Positions 43,073 through 49,653 of a stretch of DNA of 49,653 nt are shown here, one piece after another. The position numbers and the translations under genes were made by a program. The first letter of the stretch is position 1. The number at the start of each line of letters is the position of its first letter. Source of the stretch: CAYVUM01 sp964619055 (GTDB lineage Bacteria > Pseudomonadota > Alphaproteobacteria > Rhodospirillales > Defluviicoccaceae); contig CAZUDB010000022.1 of NCBI GenBank assembly GCA_964619055.1, positions 1 through 49,653 on the forward strand. The letters run 5' to 3'. Under the pieces are notes generated by a model, which ran no database searches, had not been told where the DNA came from, and was given only the letters and a program-made list of their open reading frames with translations.

Positions 43073-44035
43073 ATGGACGTCCGAATTGAACGCTCAGAGT
43101 TGTATCCCGAGATCGAGCCCTTTGAGACCGGCGTGCTGGCGGTGGATGGCATCCACCGGCTTTACTGGGAGCAATCGGGCAACCCGGACGGGATGCCCGT
43201 GGTGTTCCTGCATGGTGGACCCGGTGCGGGATCGTCGTCGGCACATCGCCGCTTTTTCGATCCGAAGTACTATCGGATTGTGGTCCTCGATCAGCGCGGC
43301 TGCGGCCGCTCAACTCCCTTTGCCGAGATCAAGGACAACACCACGGATCATTTGGTCGCGGACTTGGAGCGGCTTCGCCAGCACCTGGATATCGACCGCT
43401 GGCTGCTTTTTGGTGGCTCTTGGGGATCGACGTTGGCCCTTGCTTACGGCATCCAGCATCCGGATGCTTGTTCCGGCTTCATCCTGCGGGGCGTGTTTCT
43501 TGGCACTCGGCGAGAAATCGAGTGGTTTCTCCACGGCATGGGTACGGTGTTTCCGGAGGCCGCTCGGGCGTTTCGCAGCTTCCTGCCCGCGGCCGAGCGC
43601 GATGACCTGTTGGCTGCCTATTACCGTCGGCTGACCGATCCCAATCCCCGGCGCCATCGTCCGGCAGCCATGGCGTGGAGCCGCTATGAGAGCAACTGCT
43701 CCAACCTGATCCCTCGCACCGAGGAGGCCGCAGCCACCTTTGATGGCGCCGCTCTGGCTTTGGCGCGGCTTGAGGCCCACTACTTCATCAACAGCGCTTT
43801 TCTTGCCGATGGCGCGCTGTTGACAGGGGTGGAACGTCTGCGTCACCTGCCGGCGACCATTGTCCAAGGGCGATACGACATCGTTTGTCCGATGGTGACA
43901 GCGGATACCCTCACGCGAGCCTGGCCGGAAGCGGAGTTCGTGATCGTGCCCGATGCGGGCCACTCCGCCCTGGAACCAGGGATTCGGGCTGCTTTGGTGC
44001 GGGCTACCGAAACCATGAGGCTACGCGTCGGCTGA
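43073..44035 (+). CDS. pip: Proline iminopeptidase
   Basis: An alpha/beta-hydrolase aminopeptidase (S33) of 320 residues that removes N-terminal proline. Family marks: LYWEQSGNPDGMPVVFLHGGPG near the N-terminus, LDQRGCGRSTP, nucleophile Ser116 in GGSWGS, the catalytic Asp in QGRYDIVCP and His in DAGHSALEP. I use the ATG at 43073 (MDVRIERSEL), which gives the usual N-terminus. The ATG at 43040 lies inside the loop of a hairpin and is less likely. Cytoplasmic peptide turnover is the known role. No operon partner is obvious; PagL follows after 115 bases. Confidence 0.92.
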   Translation: MDVRIERSELYPEIEPFETGVLAVDGIHRLYWEQSGNPDGMPVVFLHGGPGAGSSSAHRRFFDPKYYRIVVLDQRGCGRSTPFAEIKDNTTDHLVADLERLRQHLDIDRWLLFGGSWGSTLALAYGIQHPDACSGFILRGVFLGTRREIEWFLHGMGTVFPEAARAFRSFLPAAERDDLLAAYYRRLTDPNPRRHRPAAMAWSRYESNCSNLIPRTEEAAATFDGAALALARLEAHYFINSAFLADGALLTGVERLRHLPATIVQGRYDIVCPMVTADTLTRAWPEAEFVIVPDAGHSALEPGIRAALVRATETMRLRVG

Positions 44036-44150
44036 GCGGCCCCCGCCTCCGATCGGCATGACGCACGCGTTTCAAGCCTTTCCAGCATGAGATGTCCGCG
44101 CCGCCGGTTCGCCCGCTTGCGCACGTCGGGCGAAATGGCGATCGTGCAAC

Positions 44151-44693
44151 ATGGTTTTTCGTTCTTGCGCTCTGGCGTACTTCCCGTTTGCCATTATCCT
44201 TGTGTTCGTTGCTTTGTCGGTTCCCACGCCTGTCATCGCCGATGGTGACGCGAGCGGCCGCAGAACCCGCGACGATCCCGCTTACGTGACCGGTTCAGTG
44301 GGCTGGTACGACGTTGGTGGTGACGACCAGGCTGCGGAGTTCCGGCTGGAGTTCCGCCCCAATTTGGCGCTCTGGATTTTCAAGCCCTACTTGGCGTTAG
44401 CGGGAACAAGCACGGGCAGCTTTTTCGCCGGCGGCGGTATCCTGGCAGACATTGGCATCACCGACCGTTGGGTCGTTGTCGGTAGCATCGGCGCCAACTA
44501 TTACCGGCAGGGCGGTGCCGACCTGAACCTGGGCGGGTCATTTCAAATTCGCTCGCAGGTGGAGGTGGCGTATCGGTTCGATGACCGCTCCCGCCTCGGC
44601 TTGGCCTTTTCGCACTACTCCAACGGCGGAACCTCAGACGAGAACCCAGGGGTTGAGACGCTGTTACTTGTCTACAGCTTTCCGCTTCCATAA
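44151..44693 (+). CDS. pagL: Lipid A 3-O-deacylase / acyloxyacyl hydrolase (PagL family)
   Basis: An outer-membrane beta-barrel enzyme that removes the 3-O acyl chain of lipid A. It has 180 residues with a signal peptide at about 1-30. The C-terminal strand carries the PagL catalytic set: His155 and Ser157 in FSHYSNGG and Glu169 in ENPGVET, the His-Ser-Glu triad pattern. Alternating Gly/aromatic strands (GSIGANYY, GLAFSHYSN, LLVYSFPLP) fit a barrel ending in an aromatic-rich strand. The ATG has no clear ribosome binding site. It is the first of three closely spaced plus-strand genes. Confidence 0.88.
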   Translation: MVFRSCALAYFPFAIILVFVALSVPTPVIADGDASGRRTRDDPAYVTGSVGWYDVGGDDQAAEFRLEFRPNLALWIFKPYLALAGTSTGSFFAGGGILADIGITDRWVVVGSIGANYYRQGGADLNLGGSFQIRSQVEVAYRFDDRSRLGLAFSHYSNGGTSDENPGVETLLLVYSFPLP

Positions 44694-44707
44694 AGGAGAG
44701 CACGACT

Positions 44708-45133
44708 ATGGCCCATTGGCTGGTTAAGTCCGAGCCCGAGACTTGGTCATGGACCGACCACGTCGCTGTCGGCGTCGAGCCGTGGGACGGGGTGCGCAAT
44801 CACCAAGCCAACAACAACATGAAAGCCATGCGGCTTGGCGACCGGGCCTTGTTTTACCACTCCGGCAAGGAGCGCAGGGTGGTCGGGATAGTGGAAGTGG
44901 TCCGGGAGCACTATCCCGATCCCACTGATGCCAGTGGGCGCTTCGGCATGGTCGATTTTCGGGCCTTGGAGCCGTTGCCGATGCCGGTGACACTAGATTC
45001 CATCAAGGCCGAGCCACGGCTCAGCCACATCGCCCTGGTCCGCCATTCCCGCCTGTCCGTCATGCCATTGGATGACGATGCATGGCGCCTGATCCTTGCC
45101 ATGGGGGGCGCAGCCGAGGGCAGTGGCGAATGA
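44708..45133 (+). CDS. EVE-domain protein
   Basis: A 141-residue single-domain protein of the EVE/PUA-like superfamily. It opens with HWLVKSEPETWSW, then GVRNHQANNNMKAMRLGDRALFYHS, VVGIVEVV and DPTDASGRFGMVDF, the standard EVE layout from residue 2 to about 130. EVE domains bind modified bases in DNA or RNA in the characterised cases. The gene has a strong AAAGGAG 9 bases before the ATG and lies 14 bases after pagL. Housekeeping EVE proteins of this form are widespread in proteobacteria, so a defence role is not implied. Confidence 0.92.
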   Translation: MAHWLVKSEPETWSWTDHVAVGVEPWDGVRNHQANNNMKAMRLGDRALFYHSGKERRVVGIVEVVREHYPDPTDASGRFGMVDFRALEPLPMPVTLDSIKAEPRLSHIALVRHSRLSVMPLDDDAWRLILAMGGAAEGSGE

Positions 45134-45188
45134 GCGAAGCGCGCTTCTATAGACCGCTGTCATTTCCGACCAGTACGAGGTGCACACC

Positions 45189-45557
45189 ATGACCGAGAAC
45201 GCCGTGTCGCCGCCGATGCCAGGTCTTGCCATCGGCGACCTTGAGGACCCCGGGTCAGCGGCGCTGCGGGCGGAGTTAGCCGGCGAGCCTGTCGAGGTGT
45301 TGGTGGTGCGCCGCGGGGAGCGGATCGATGCGTATGTGAATATCTGCCCCCATGTTGCGCTCCCGTTGGATTTTCAGCCGGGCCGGTTTCTCGACGAAAG
45401 TGGCGCCTATATCCTTTGCGCCAACCATGGTGCGCTGTTCCGAATTGACGATGGCGAGTGCGTTGCCGGTCCCTGCCCGGGAGCGCGCCTGCGTCGCGCC
45501 CATGTCGATGTACATCAGGGCATCATCACGATCACGGGCCTTGCCGACCTGATGTGA
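45189..45557 (+). CDS. Small Rieske [2Fe-2S] protein
   Basis: A 122-residue soluble Rieske ferredoxin-like protein. The cluster ligands are Cys53 and His55 (CPH) and Cys77 and His80 (CANH). The Cys-X-His spacing and the following GALFRIDDGECVAGPCPGARL segment are typical of nitrite-reductase-small-subunit-type Rieske domains. There is no transmembrane segment and no oxygenase domain. The ATG at 45189 is preceded by gaggtg; a GTG at 45180 would add three residues. No reductase or oxygenase partner lies adjacent. The electron partner is unknown. Confidence 0.9.
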   Translation: MTENAVSPPMPGLAIGDLEDPGSAALRAELAGEPVEVLVVRRGERIDAYVNICPHVALPLDFQPGRFLDESGAYILCANHGALFRIDDGECVAGPCPGARLRRAHVDVHQGIITITGLADLM

Positions 45558-45621
45558 CCCTTGAACGGCTGCGGACATGGCGTTGCTTCGCTCTGCGCCG
45601 ACGGTTGTGACCGTGATTTCC

Positions 45622-45649
45622 TTGAAGCCACCGTAGAATTCGAGATAAT
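45622..45649 (+). promoter_or_regulatory. Candidate sigma70 promoter for acsA
   Basis: TTGAAG at 45622-45627 and GATAAT at 45644-45649 with a 16-base spacer. It lies about 110 bases before the acsA ATG, within the 203-base gap after the Rieske gene. Placement is sensible, but alphaproteobacterial promoters are variable. Confidence 0.4.
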
Positions 45650-45760
45650 CCCCCAAATCCACGACCGGACAACCGGTCCAATCGCTGATGGCCGCTGTGA
45701 CGCGCGGTTTCGGCGAAATCGAAGCAACCGCCGCCATGTGCAGGGAGGAACATCAAGCCC

Positions 45761-47701
45761 ATGAGCGAACAGCACATATTCCCCGTGCCCGCATCCGTTG
45801 CCGCTTCGGCGCTGATCAACAACGAAAAATACCTTCAGATGTATCAGCATTCCGTTGACGACCCGGAGGGGTTTTGGGGCGAGCAGGGGCGCCGGCTGGA
45901 TTGGATCAAGCCGTACACGCAGGTCAAGGACGTCAGTTTCGAGCCCTCGGACGTGCACATCCGCTGGTTCCATGACGGCACCTTGAATGTGTCTGCCAAC
46001 TGCCTGGACCGGCATCTGGCGACCCGCGGCGACCAGACGGCACTGTTGTGGGAGGGCGACGATCCGAACGTCACCAAAGCCATCACGTATCGCGAACTGC
46101 ACGCGCAAGTGTGCAAATTCGCCAATGTTCTAAAAGGGTTGGGCGTCCGGAAGGGCGACCGGGTGGCCCTCTATCTGCCGATGATTCTGGAGCTGCCGGT
46201 AACGATGCTGGCGTGTGCCCGCATCGGTGCGATCCACTCCATCGTGTTCGGCGGCTTTTCCCCGGACAGCCTCTCCGGGCGCATTCAGGACTGCGACGCC
46301 AAGGTGGTGGTGACTTCGGACGAGGGGCTTCGCGGTGGCCGTCCAGTGCCCTTGAAGGCCAACACCGACGCGGCCTTGGCCACCTGCCCCAGCGTGACGG
46401 CGTGTGTCGTTGTTCGTCATACCGGTGGCGCCATCGATTGGAGCGAAGGGCGGGACATCTGGTACCACGACCTGATGGCGGACGCCGCCCCCGACTGCCC
46501 ACCGGAGGAGATGAACGCCGAGGACCCTCTGTTCATCCTCTACACCTCTGGGTCCACCGGCAAACCAAAGGGCGTTCTGCACACCACAGGCGGCTATCTG
46601 GTCTATGCCTCCATGACGCACGAGTATGTGTTCGACTATCACGAGGGCGACATCTACTGGTGCACCGCCGACATCGGCTGGGTCACGGGCCACAGCTACA
46701 TCGTCTATGGCCCGCTCGCCAACGGGGCCATTTCGGTGATGTTTGAGGGCGTGCCGAATTATCCCACGGCCTCCCGATTTTGGGAGATTGTCGACAAGCA
46801 CAAGGTCAACATCTTCTATACCGCGCCGACTGCGATCCGGGCGTTGATGCGCGAGGGCGAGGGGCTGGTCAAGTCCACCTCTCGCGCCAGCCTGCGCATT
46901 CTCGGCAGCGTGGGGGAGCCGATCAATCCGGAAGCCTGGATGTGGTACTACAACGTTGTCGGCGACGGCCGATGCCCCATCGTCGACACCTGGTGGCAGA
47001 CCGAGACGGGCGGCATCCTGATCACGCCGTTGCCGGGCGCCACGGACCTGAAGCCAGGCTCCGCCACTCGCCCGTTCTTCGGGATCACACCGCAAATTGT
47101 CGATGCCGCCGGTGAGGTGCTGGAGGGTGCGACCTCGGGCAATCTCTGCATCAGCGATGCCTGGCCCGGCATGATGCGGACCCTTTTCGGCGACCATGAT
47201 CGCTTCGTTCAGGCTTACTTCTCCACCTACCCCGGAAAGTACTTCACCGGTGACGGCTGCCGCCGGGATGAGGACGGCTATTACTGGATCACCGGTCGCG
47301 TCGACGATGTCATTAACGTTTCCGGCCACCGAATGGGCACTGCCGAGGTGGAAAGCGCGCTTGTCGCCCATTCCAAGGTGGCCGAAGCGGCCGTCGTCGG
47401 CTTCCCCCACGAGATCAAGGGCCAGGGCATTTACGCTTATGTCACCCTGAATGCCGGCGAGGAGCCAAGCGATGCGCTCCGCAAGGAGTTGGTCTCTTGG
47501 GTTCGGACCGAGATTGGGCCTATCGCCAGTCCGGACGTGATCCAGTGGGCACCGGGCCTGCCCAAGACCCGCTCGGGTAAGATCATGCGGCGCATTCTGC
47601 GAAAGATCGCCGAAAACGACATCTCCAGCCTGGGCGACACCTCCACGCTTGCCGACCCCACGGTGGTCACGGACCTGATCGAAAACCGCGCCGGCGCTTG
47701 A
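45761..47701 (+). CDS. acsA: Acetyl-CoA synthetase
   Basis: An AMP-forming acetate-CoA ligase of 646 residues, the normal Acs length. P-loop-like motif YTSGSTGKPKG is at 261-271, the CTADIGWVTGHSYI segment follows, WWQTETGG comes later, and the C-terminal PKTRSGKIMRR contains Lys607. This is the lysine acetylated by Pat-type enzymes to switch off Acs in characterised species. Converts acetate to acetyl-CoA for carbon assimilation. A good GGGAGG lies upstream of the ATG, with a candidate promoter further up and a strong hairpin after the stop, so it is probably monocistronic. Confidence 0.98.
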   Translation: MSEQHIFPVPASVAASALINNEKYLQMYQHSVDDPEGFWGEQGRRLDWIKPYTQVKDVSFEPSDVHIRWFHDGTLNVSANCLDRHLATRGDQTALLWEGDDPNVTKAITYRELHAQVCKFANVLKGLGVRKGDRVALYLPMILELPVTMLACARIGAIHSIVFGGFSPDSLSGRIQDCDAKVVVTSDEGLRGGRPVPLKANTDAALATCPSVTACVVVRHTGGAIDWSEGRDIWYHDLMADAAPDCPPEEMNAEDPLFILYTSGSTGKPKGVLHTTGGYLVYASMTHEYVFDYHEGDIYWCTADIGWVTGHSYIVYGPLANGAISVMFEGVPNYPTASRFWEIVDKHKVNIFYTAPTAIRALMREGEGLVKSTSRASLRILGSVGEPINPEAWMWYYNVVGDGRCPIVDTWWQTETGGILITPLPGATDLKPGSATRPFFGITPQIVDAAGEVLEGATSGNLCISDAWPGMMRTLFGDHDRFVQAYFSTYPGKYFTGDGCRRDEDGYYWITGRVDDVINVSGHRMGTAEVESALVAHSKVAEAAVVGFPHEIKGQGIYAYVTLNAGEEPSDALRKELVSWVRTEIGPIASPDVIQWAPGLPKTRSGKIMRRILRKIAENDISSLGDTSTLADPTVVTDLIENRAGA

Positions 47702-47747
47702 GTTTGCGTTCTCGTCCGAGCTGACTCACAACCACGATTGCGTAGTC

Positions 47748-47780
47748 GCGCCCTCTCCCCACCTGCAAGGGAGAGGGCGC
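47748..47780. terminator. Hairpin terminator after acsA
   Basis: A perfect 12-bp stem, gcgccctctccc (47748-47759) with gggagagggcgc (47769-47780), and a nine-base loop, 47 bases after the acsA stop. No T-run follows, so it may work with Rho or be a 3' stabilising structure. Similar GC-rich stems are common dispersed elements in such genomes. Confidence 0.55.
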
Positions 47781-47917
47781 GTTCCTAACCACGGCTTGTT
47801 CCGCGCTTTTCTTTATTCTTTATTCCTCCGCGAGGACTGGGTGCGTTCAAGCGGGGCCCGGCCGCTTTGTCGGTGTACGGGACCCAGTGCAATCATGTAT
47901 AAAAACGGTGCTTTTCC

Positions 47918-48371
47918 GCGAAGGTCGAACTGCATTGCGGTGAACTGGATCGTCAAGTTCGTTTCATCGTTACCGACCTGAGCCGCCCAGCCGAACGGGG
48001 CGTCGCGTTCTACAATCAACGGGCTACAAGCAGCGGTGCACCGCCGAGCAGCGGATCAAGTAGGGCAAGAACGCGATTAAATGGACATGCCTTTCGCGCC
48101 GAGAACTTCGCATCAACGCGATGCAGGTCCAACTTCGCGCGCTCGCCTACAGCCTCGCCAACTTCACGTGGATCTTTTTGTTGCCGTAAGTAGTGGAATA
48201 CTGATCGCCAACCACGGTCCGGAAGACCTTGGTCAAGATCGGGCTATGGGTCCCCGTAATAGCCGTTACGTCACCTTCCAGATTGCGGAAGGTGGTTCGC
48301 CTCGCGATCTGTTCCGCAGAATCTCGCGCCTGTTCAATGGACTGCGACAACCGTTCACGGTTGCGGGTTGA
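47918..48371 (+). pseudogene. Decayed IS1380-family transposase C-terminal remnant
   Basis: Translating successive frames gives pieces that match the C-terminal half of IS1380-family transposases in order. They are AKVELHCGELDRQVRFIVTD then LSRPAERGVAFYNQRAT; after a frame change, TAEQRIK (stop) GKNAIKWTCLS then INAMQVQLRALAYSLANF; after further changes, RKTLVKIG and RYVTFQIAEGG then SPRDLFRRISRLFNGLRQP. At least two frame changes and several in-frame stops are present. The N-terminal half is missing and I see no terminal inverted repeats. The remainder of 47702-48475 holds only the hairpin after acsA and, near the next gene, short palindromes (gatgag/ctcatc at 48415-48431 and caatcgattg at 48446-48455). 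Confidence 0.75.
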
Positions 48372-48475
48372 ATGGAGAATTAGATGATGACGGTGGAAAT
48401 TGCGGTGCCGTGCCGATGAGCTCCACTCATCATATTGTTCATTGACAATCGATTGATGATCGAAAGAGTTGGGTT

Positions 48476-49603
48476 GTGCCCGCTATCCCTAATTTTATGG
48501 CGAAAAGCTCACTGATCCTATATCTATTTATTTTATTATTATCTATTATAATATCGCGTGTCGGATTAAGTCACGCGACTTCACCTAAATTTGATGAGCT
48601 GGCCGAGCATGTTCCCTGGATAAAGGAGAAAATGTTTATATTGCCTCCAAAAACAGACAAACCGACCGAAGTCATTTCAAATTTGTACCTAAATGAAGTG
48701 TCAGAGATATCACTCGCGAACGAGACCTATACGCTGGTGCTTTTGAGCGAATTGCGGTGGAGAGATCCGAGACTCGCCTTTAAGCCCGAGGACGTTGGAA
48801 CGAATTACCTCCAATTTTTTGGAGACGTCGCGCACGAAATACTCAACAACATATGGGTTCCCCCGACAAACTGGGTTAATACCTACCGCTCCGGTATATC
48901 TGAATGGGAGGTCGTTACAATCTACTCAGATGGACTGGTCATCTATCAGGAATATGAAGCGGTCTCCGCCCGGTACGATGCTGATCTTCGGGCGTTCCCG
49001 TTCGACGTACAGACATTGACTCTTATACTCGCAGATATCTCGCTTGAGCCCGGCGATTTCGTCTTACAACCATCAGATTTTTCTGTCGAGGGGCGGGTTA
49101 CCAAGTTCTTGCCGAGTGAGTACGTCCTTAAAGGCCTTCATCAGGAAGTCACGAATTTAAAGGTAACTTCAGATGTCGCCCAACACTCAATCATATATAC
49201 AATCACTGTTGCTCGGAAGAGTCAGGGGTACATATCTTACTATATGGCACCCTTGGCATTCCTGGTATTCATATCATGGACGACATTCTTTATGATGAAT
49301 ACACCATTACATGATCGTCTAAAAGTGGTTGCGATTTCACTATTGTCTATTGTCACCTTTATGTTGTTCGTCAATAGATTTTTGCCTCACGTTCCCTACT
49401 TAACATCGCTCGGTTTTTACTATGCGCTAATATGGATCCTGCCCATCTGTGCCATGATCGAGGCGCTGCTGGTGCAGTATGCTCAATCGAAGGGCAACCT
49501 CGCATGGGCCGCCCGTCTAGAGGCAGTGTCGCGTTGGATGTACCCCTTCTCCTACGTCATATTAACCGCCGCTGTTGTGATCTATGCCTTCATCATGCGC
49601 TAA
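48476..49603 (+). CDS. Prokaryotic Cys-loop-type pentameric ligand-gated ion channel
   Basis: A 375-residue pLGIC of the GLIC/ELIC type. A signal-like hydrophobic N-terminus (about 8-33) is followed by a beta-sandwich extracellular domain with WRDPRL at 95-100 and FPFDVQT at 174-180; the second Cys of the eukaryotic loop is absent, as in other bacterial members. Four helices follow: M1 about 252-273 with the conserved Pro and SW, pore-lining M2 about 281-301, M3 about 307-335 and M4 about 355-374. NRFLPHVPYLT between M2 and M3 is characteristic. The start is GTG 48476 with gaaagag upstream, or ATG 48497. The gene is strikingly AT-rich compared with the window and follows a transposase remnant. 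The ligand and ion selectivity are unknown. Confidence 0.9.
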   Translation: MPAIPNFMAKSSLILYLFILLLSIIISRVGLSHATSPKFDELAEHVPWIKEKMFILPPKTDKPTEVISNLYLNEVSEISLANETYTLVLLSELRWRDPRLAFKPEDVGTNYLQFFGDVAHEILNNIWVPPTNWVNTYRSGISEWEVVTIYSDGLVIYQEYEAVSARYDADLRAFPFDVQTLTLILADISLEPGDFVLQPSDFSVEGRVTKFLPSEYVLKGLHQEVTNLKVTSDVAQHSIIYTITVARKSQGYISYYMAPLAFLVFISWTTFFMMNTPLHDRLKVVAISLLSIVTFMLFVNRFLPHVPYLTSLGFYYALIWILPICAMIEALLVQYAQSKGNLAWAARLEAVSRWMYPFSYVILTAAVVIYAFIMR

Positions 49604-49653
49604 GCCGCAGGACGGTTACGAAAGTGGCGCGGGCGGTGGACTAGGCTCCGGAC

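Noticed and set aside
44708..45133. EVE protein as part of a defence or modified-base system
   Set aside because: It sits among housekeeping genes with no nuclease or McrBC-like partner; it is the common stand-alone type.
45276..45737. 153-codon minus-strand frame over the Rieske gene and acsA leader
   Set aside because: Antisense to the cluster-binding motifs of the Rieske gene; no ribosome binding site or family.
48081..48371. 96-codon frame as a stand-alone small protein
   Set aside because: Its C-terminal part is the end of a decayed IS1380-type transposase, and the upstream part joins only across frame changes.
1..49653. tRNA, rRNA, CRISPR, riboswitch, phage or origin signatures
   Set aside because: None was seen by eye on either strand; a covariance-model scan would be needed to exclude small RNAs.

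Overview
The window reads as a high-GC alphaproteobacterial chromosome segment, most like a Rhodospirillales-type organism. This rests on the GC-rich codon use, the TakP-like TRAP binding protein, the Rhizobium-style rkp-like capsule lipid genes and the overall gene style. It is inferred from protein character only; no rRNA gene or other phylogenetic marker lies in the window. I saw no tRNA, rRNA, CRISPR array or intact insertion sequence.

Layout. (1) 42-3130: a TrkH potassium channel subunit and a large SAM methyltransferase, both on the minus strand. (2) 3390-9729: a type VI secretion island with ClpV/TssH, Hcp and, convergent to them, a membrane Ser/Thr kinase carrying Ig-like repeats and a DUF4384-like end. 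No sheath, baseplate or membrane-complex genes are here. (3) 9919-13464: a complete dTDP-L-rhamnose operon, transcribed rfbC-B-D-A. (4) 13942-19753: divergent from it, a capsule ABC-export operon (small lipoprotein, KpsM, KpsT, KpsE, KpsD, glycosyltransferase) with overlapping stop/start codons. (5) 20044-32409: a capsule lipid locus. On the plus strand are an SDR reductase and a KpsS-like transferase. Convergent on the minus strand are a 2579-residue reducing type I polyketide synthase, a PLP-dependent alpha-oxoamine synthase and a formyltransferase-fold protein. (6) 33031-47701: mostly housekeeping and accessory genes: PBP1A, a TRAP binding protein with a PPP-type phosphatase, two tandem degenerate EAL-like proteins followed by an ABC-2 exporter, a membrane SNase-like protein, proline iminopeptidase, PagL, an EVE protein, a Rieske protein and AcsA. 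(7) 47702-49603: a decayed IS1380-family transposase remnant, then an AT-rich gene for a prokaryotic Cys-loop ligand-gated channel, probably acquired by transfer.

How they work together. The strongest system is the capsule block. Rhamnose donor synthesis, an export machine (KpsMTED), a KpsS-like transferase and a dedicated lipid pathway lie side by side. The PKS has KS-AT-DH-MT-ER-KR-ACP and no thioesterase, and its stop codon overlaps the start of the alpha-oxoamine synthase. This suggests chain release by decarboxylative condensation with an amino acid to give a long-chain amino-ketone. The SDR could reduce that product to a sphingoid-like amino-alcohol and the formyltransferase could N-formylate it. 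The layout resembles the rkp-1 region of Sinorhizobium (RkpA/RkpG/RkpH/RkpJ), but the formyltransferase is not part of that set as I know it. The lipid product and its use as capsule anchor or carrier are inference.
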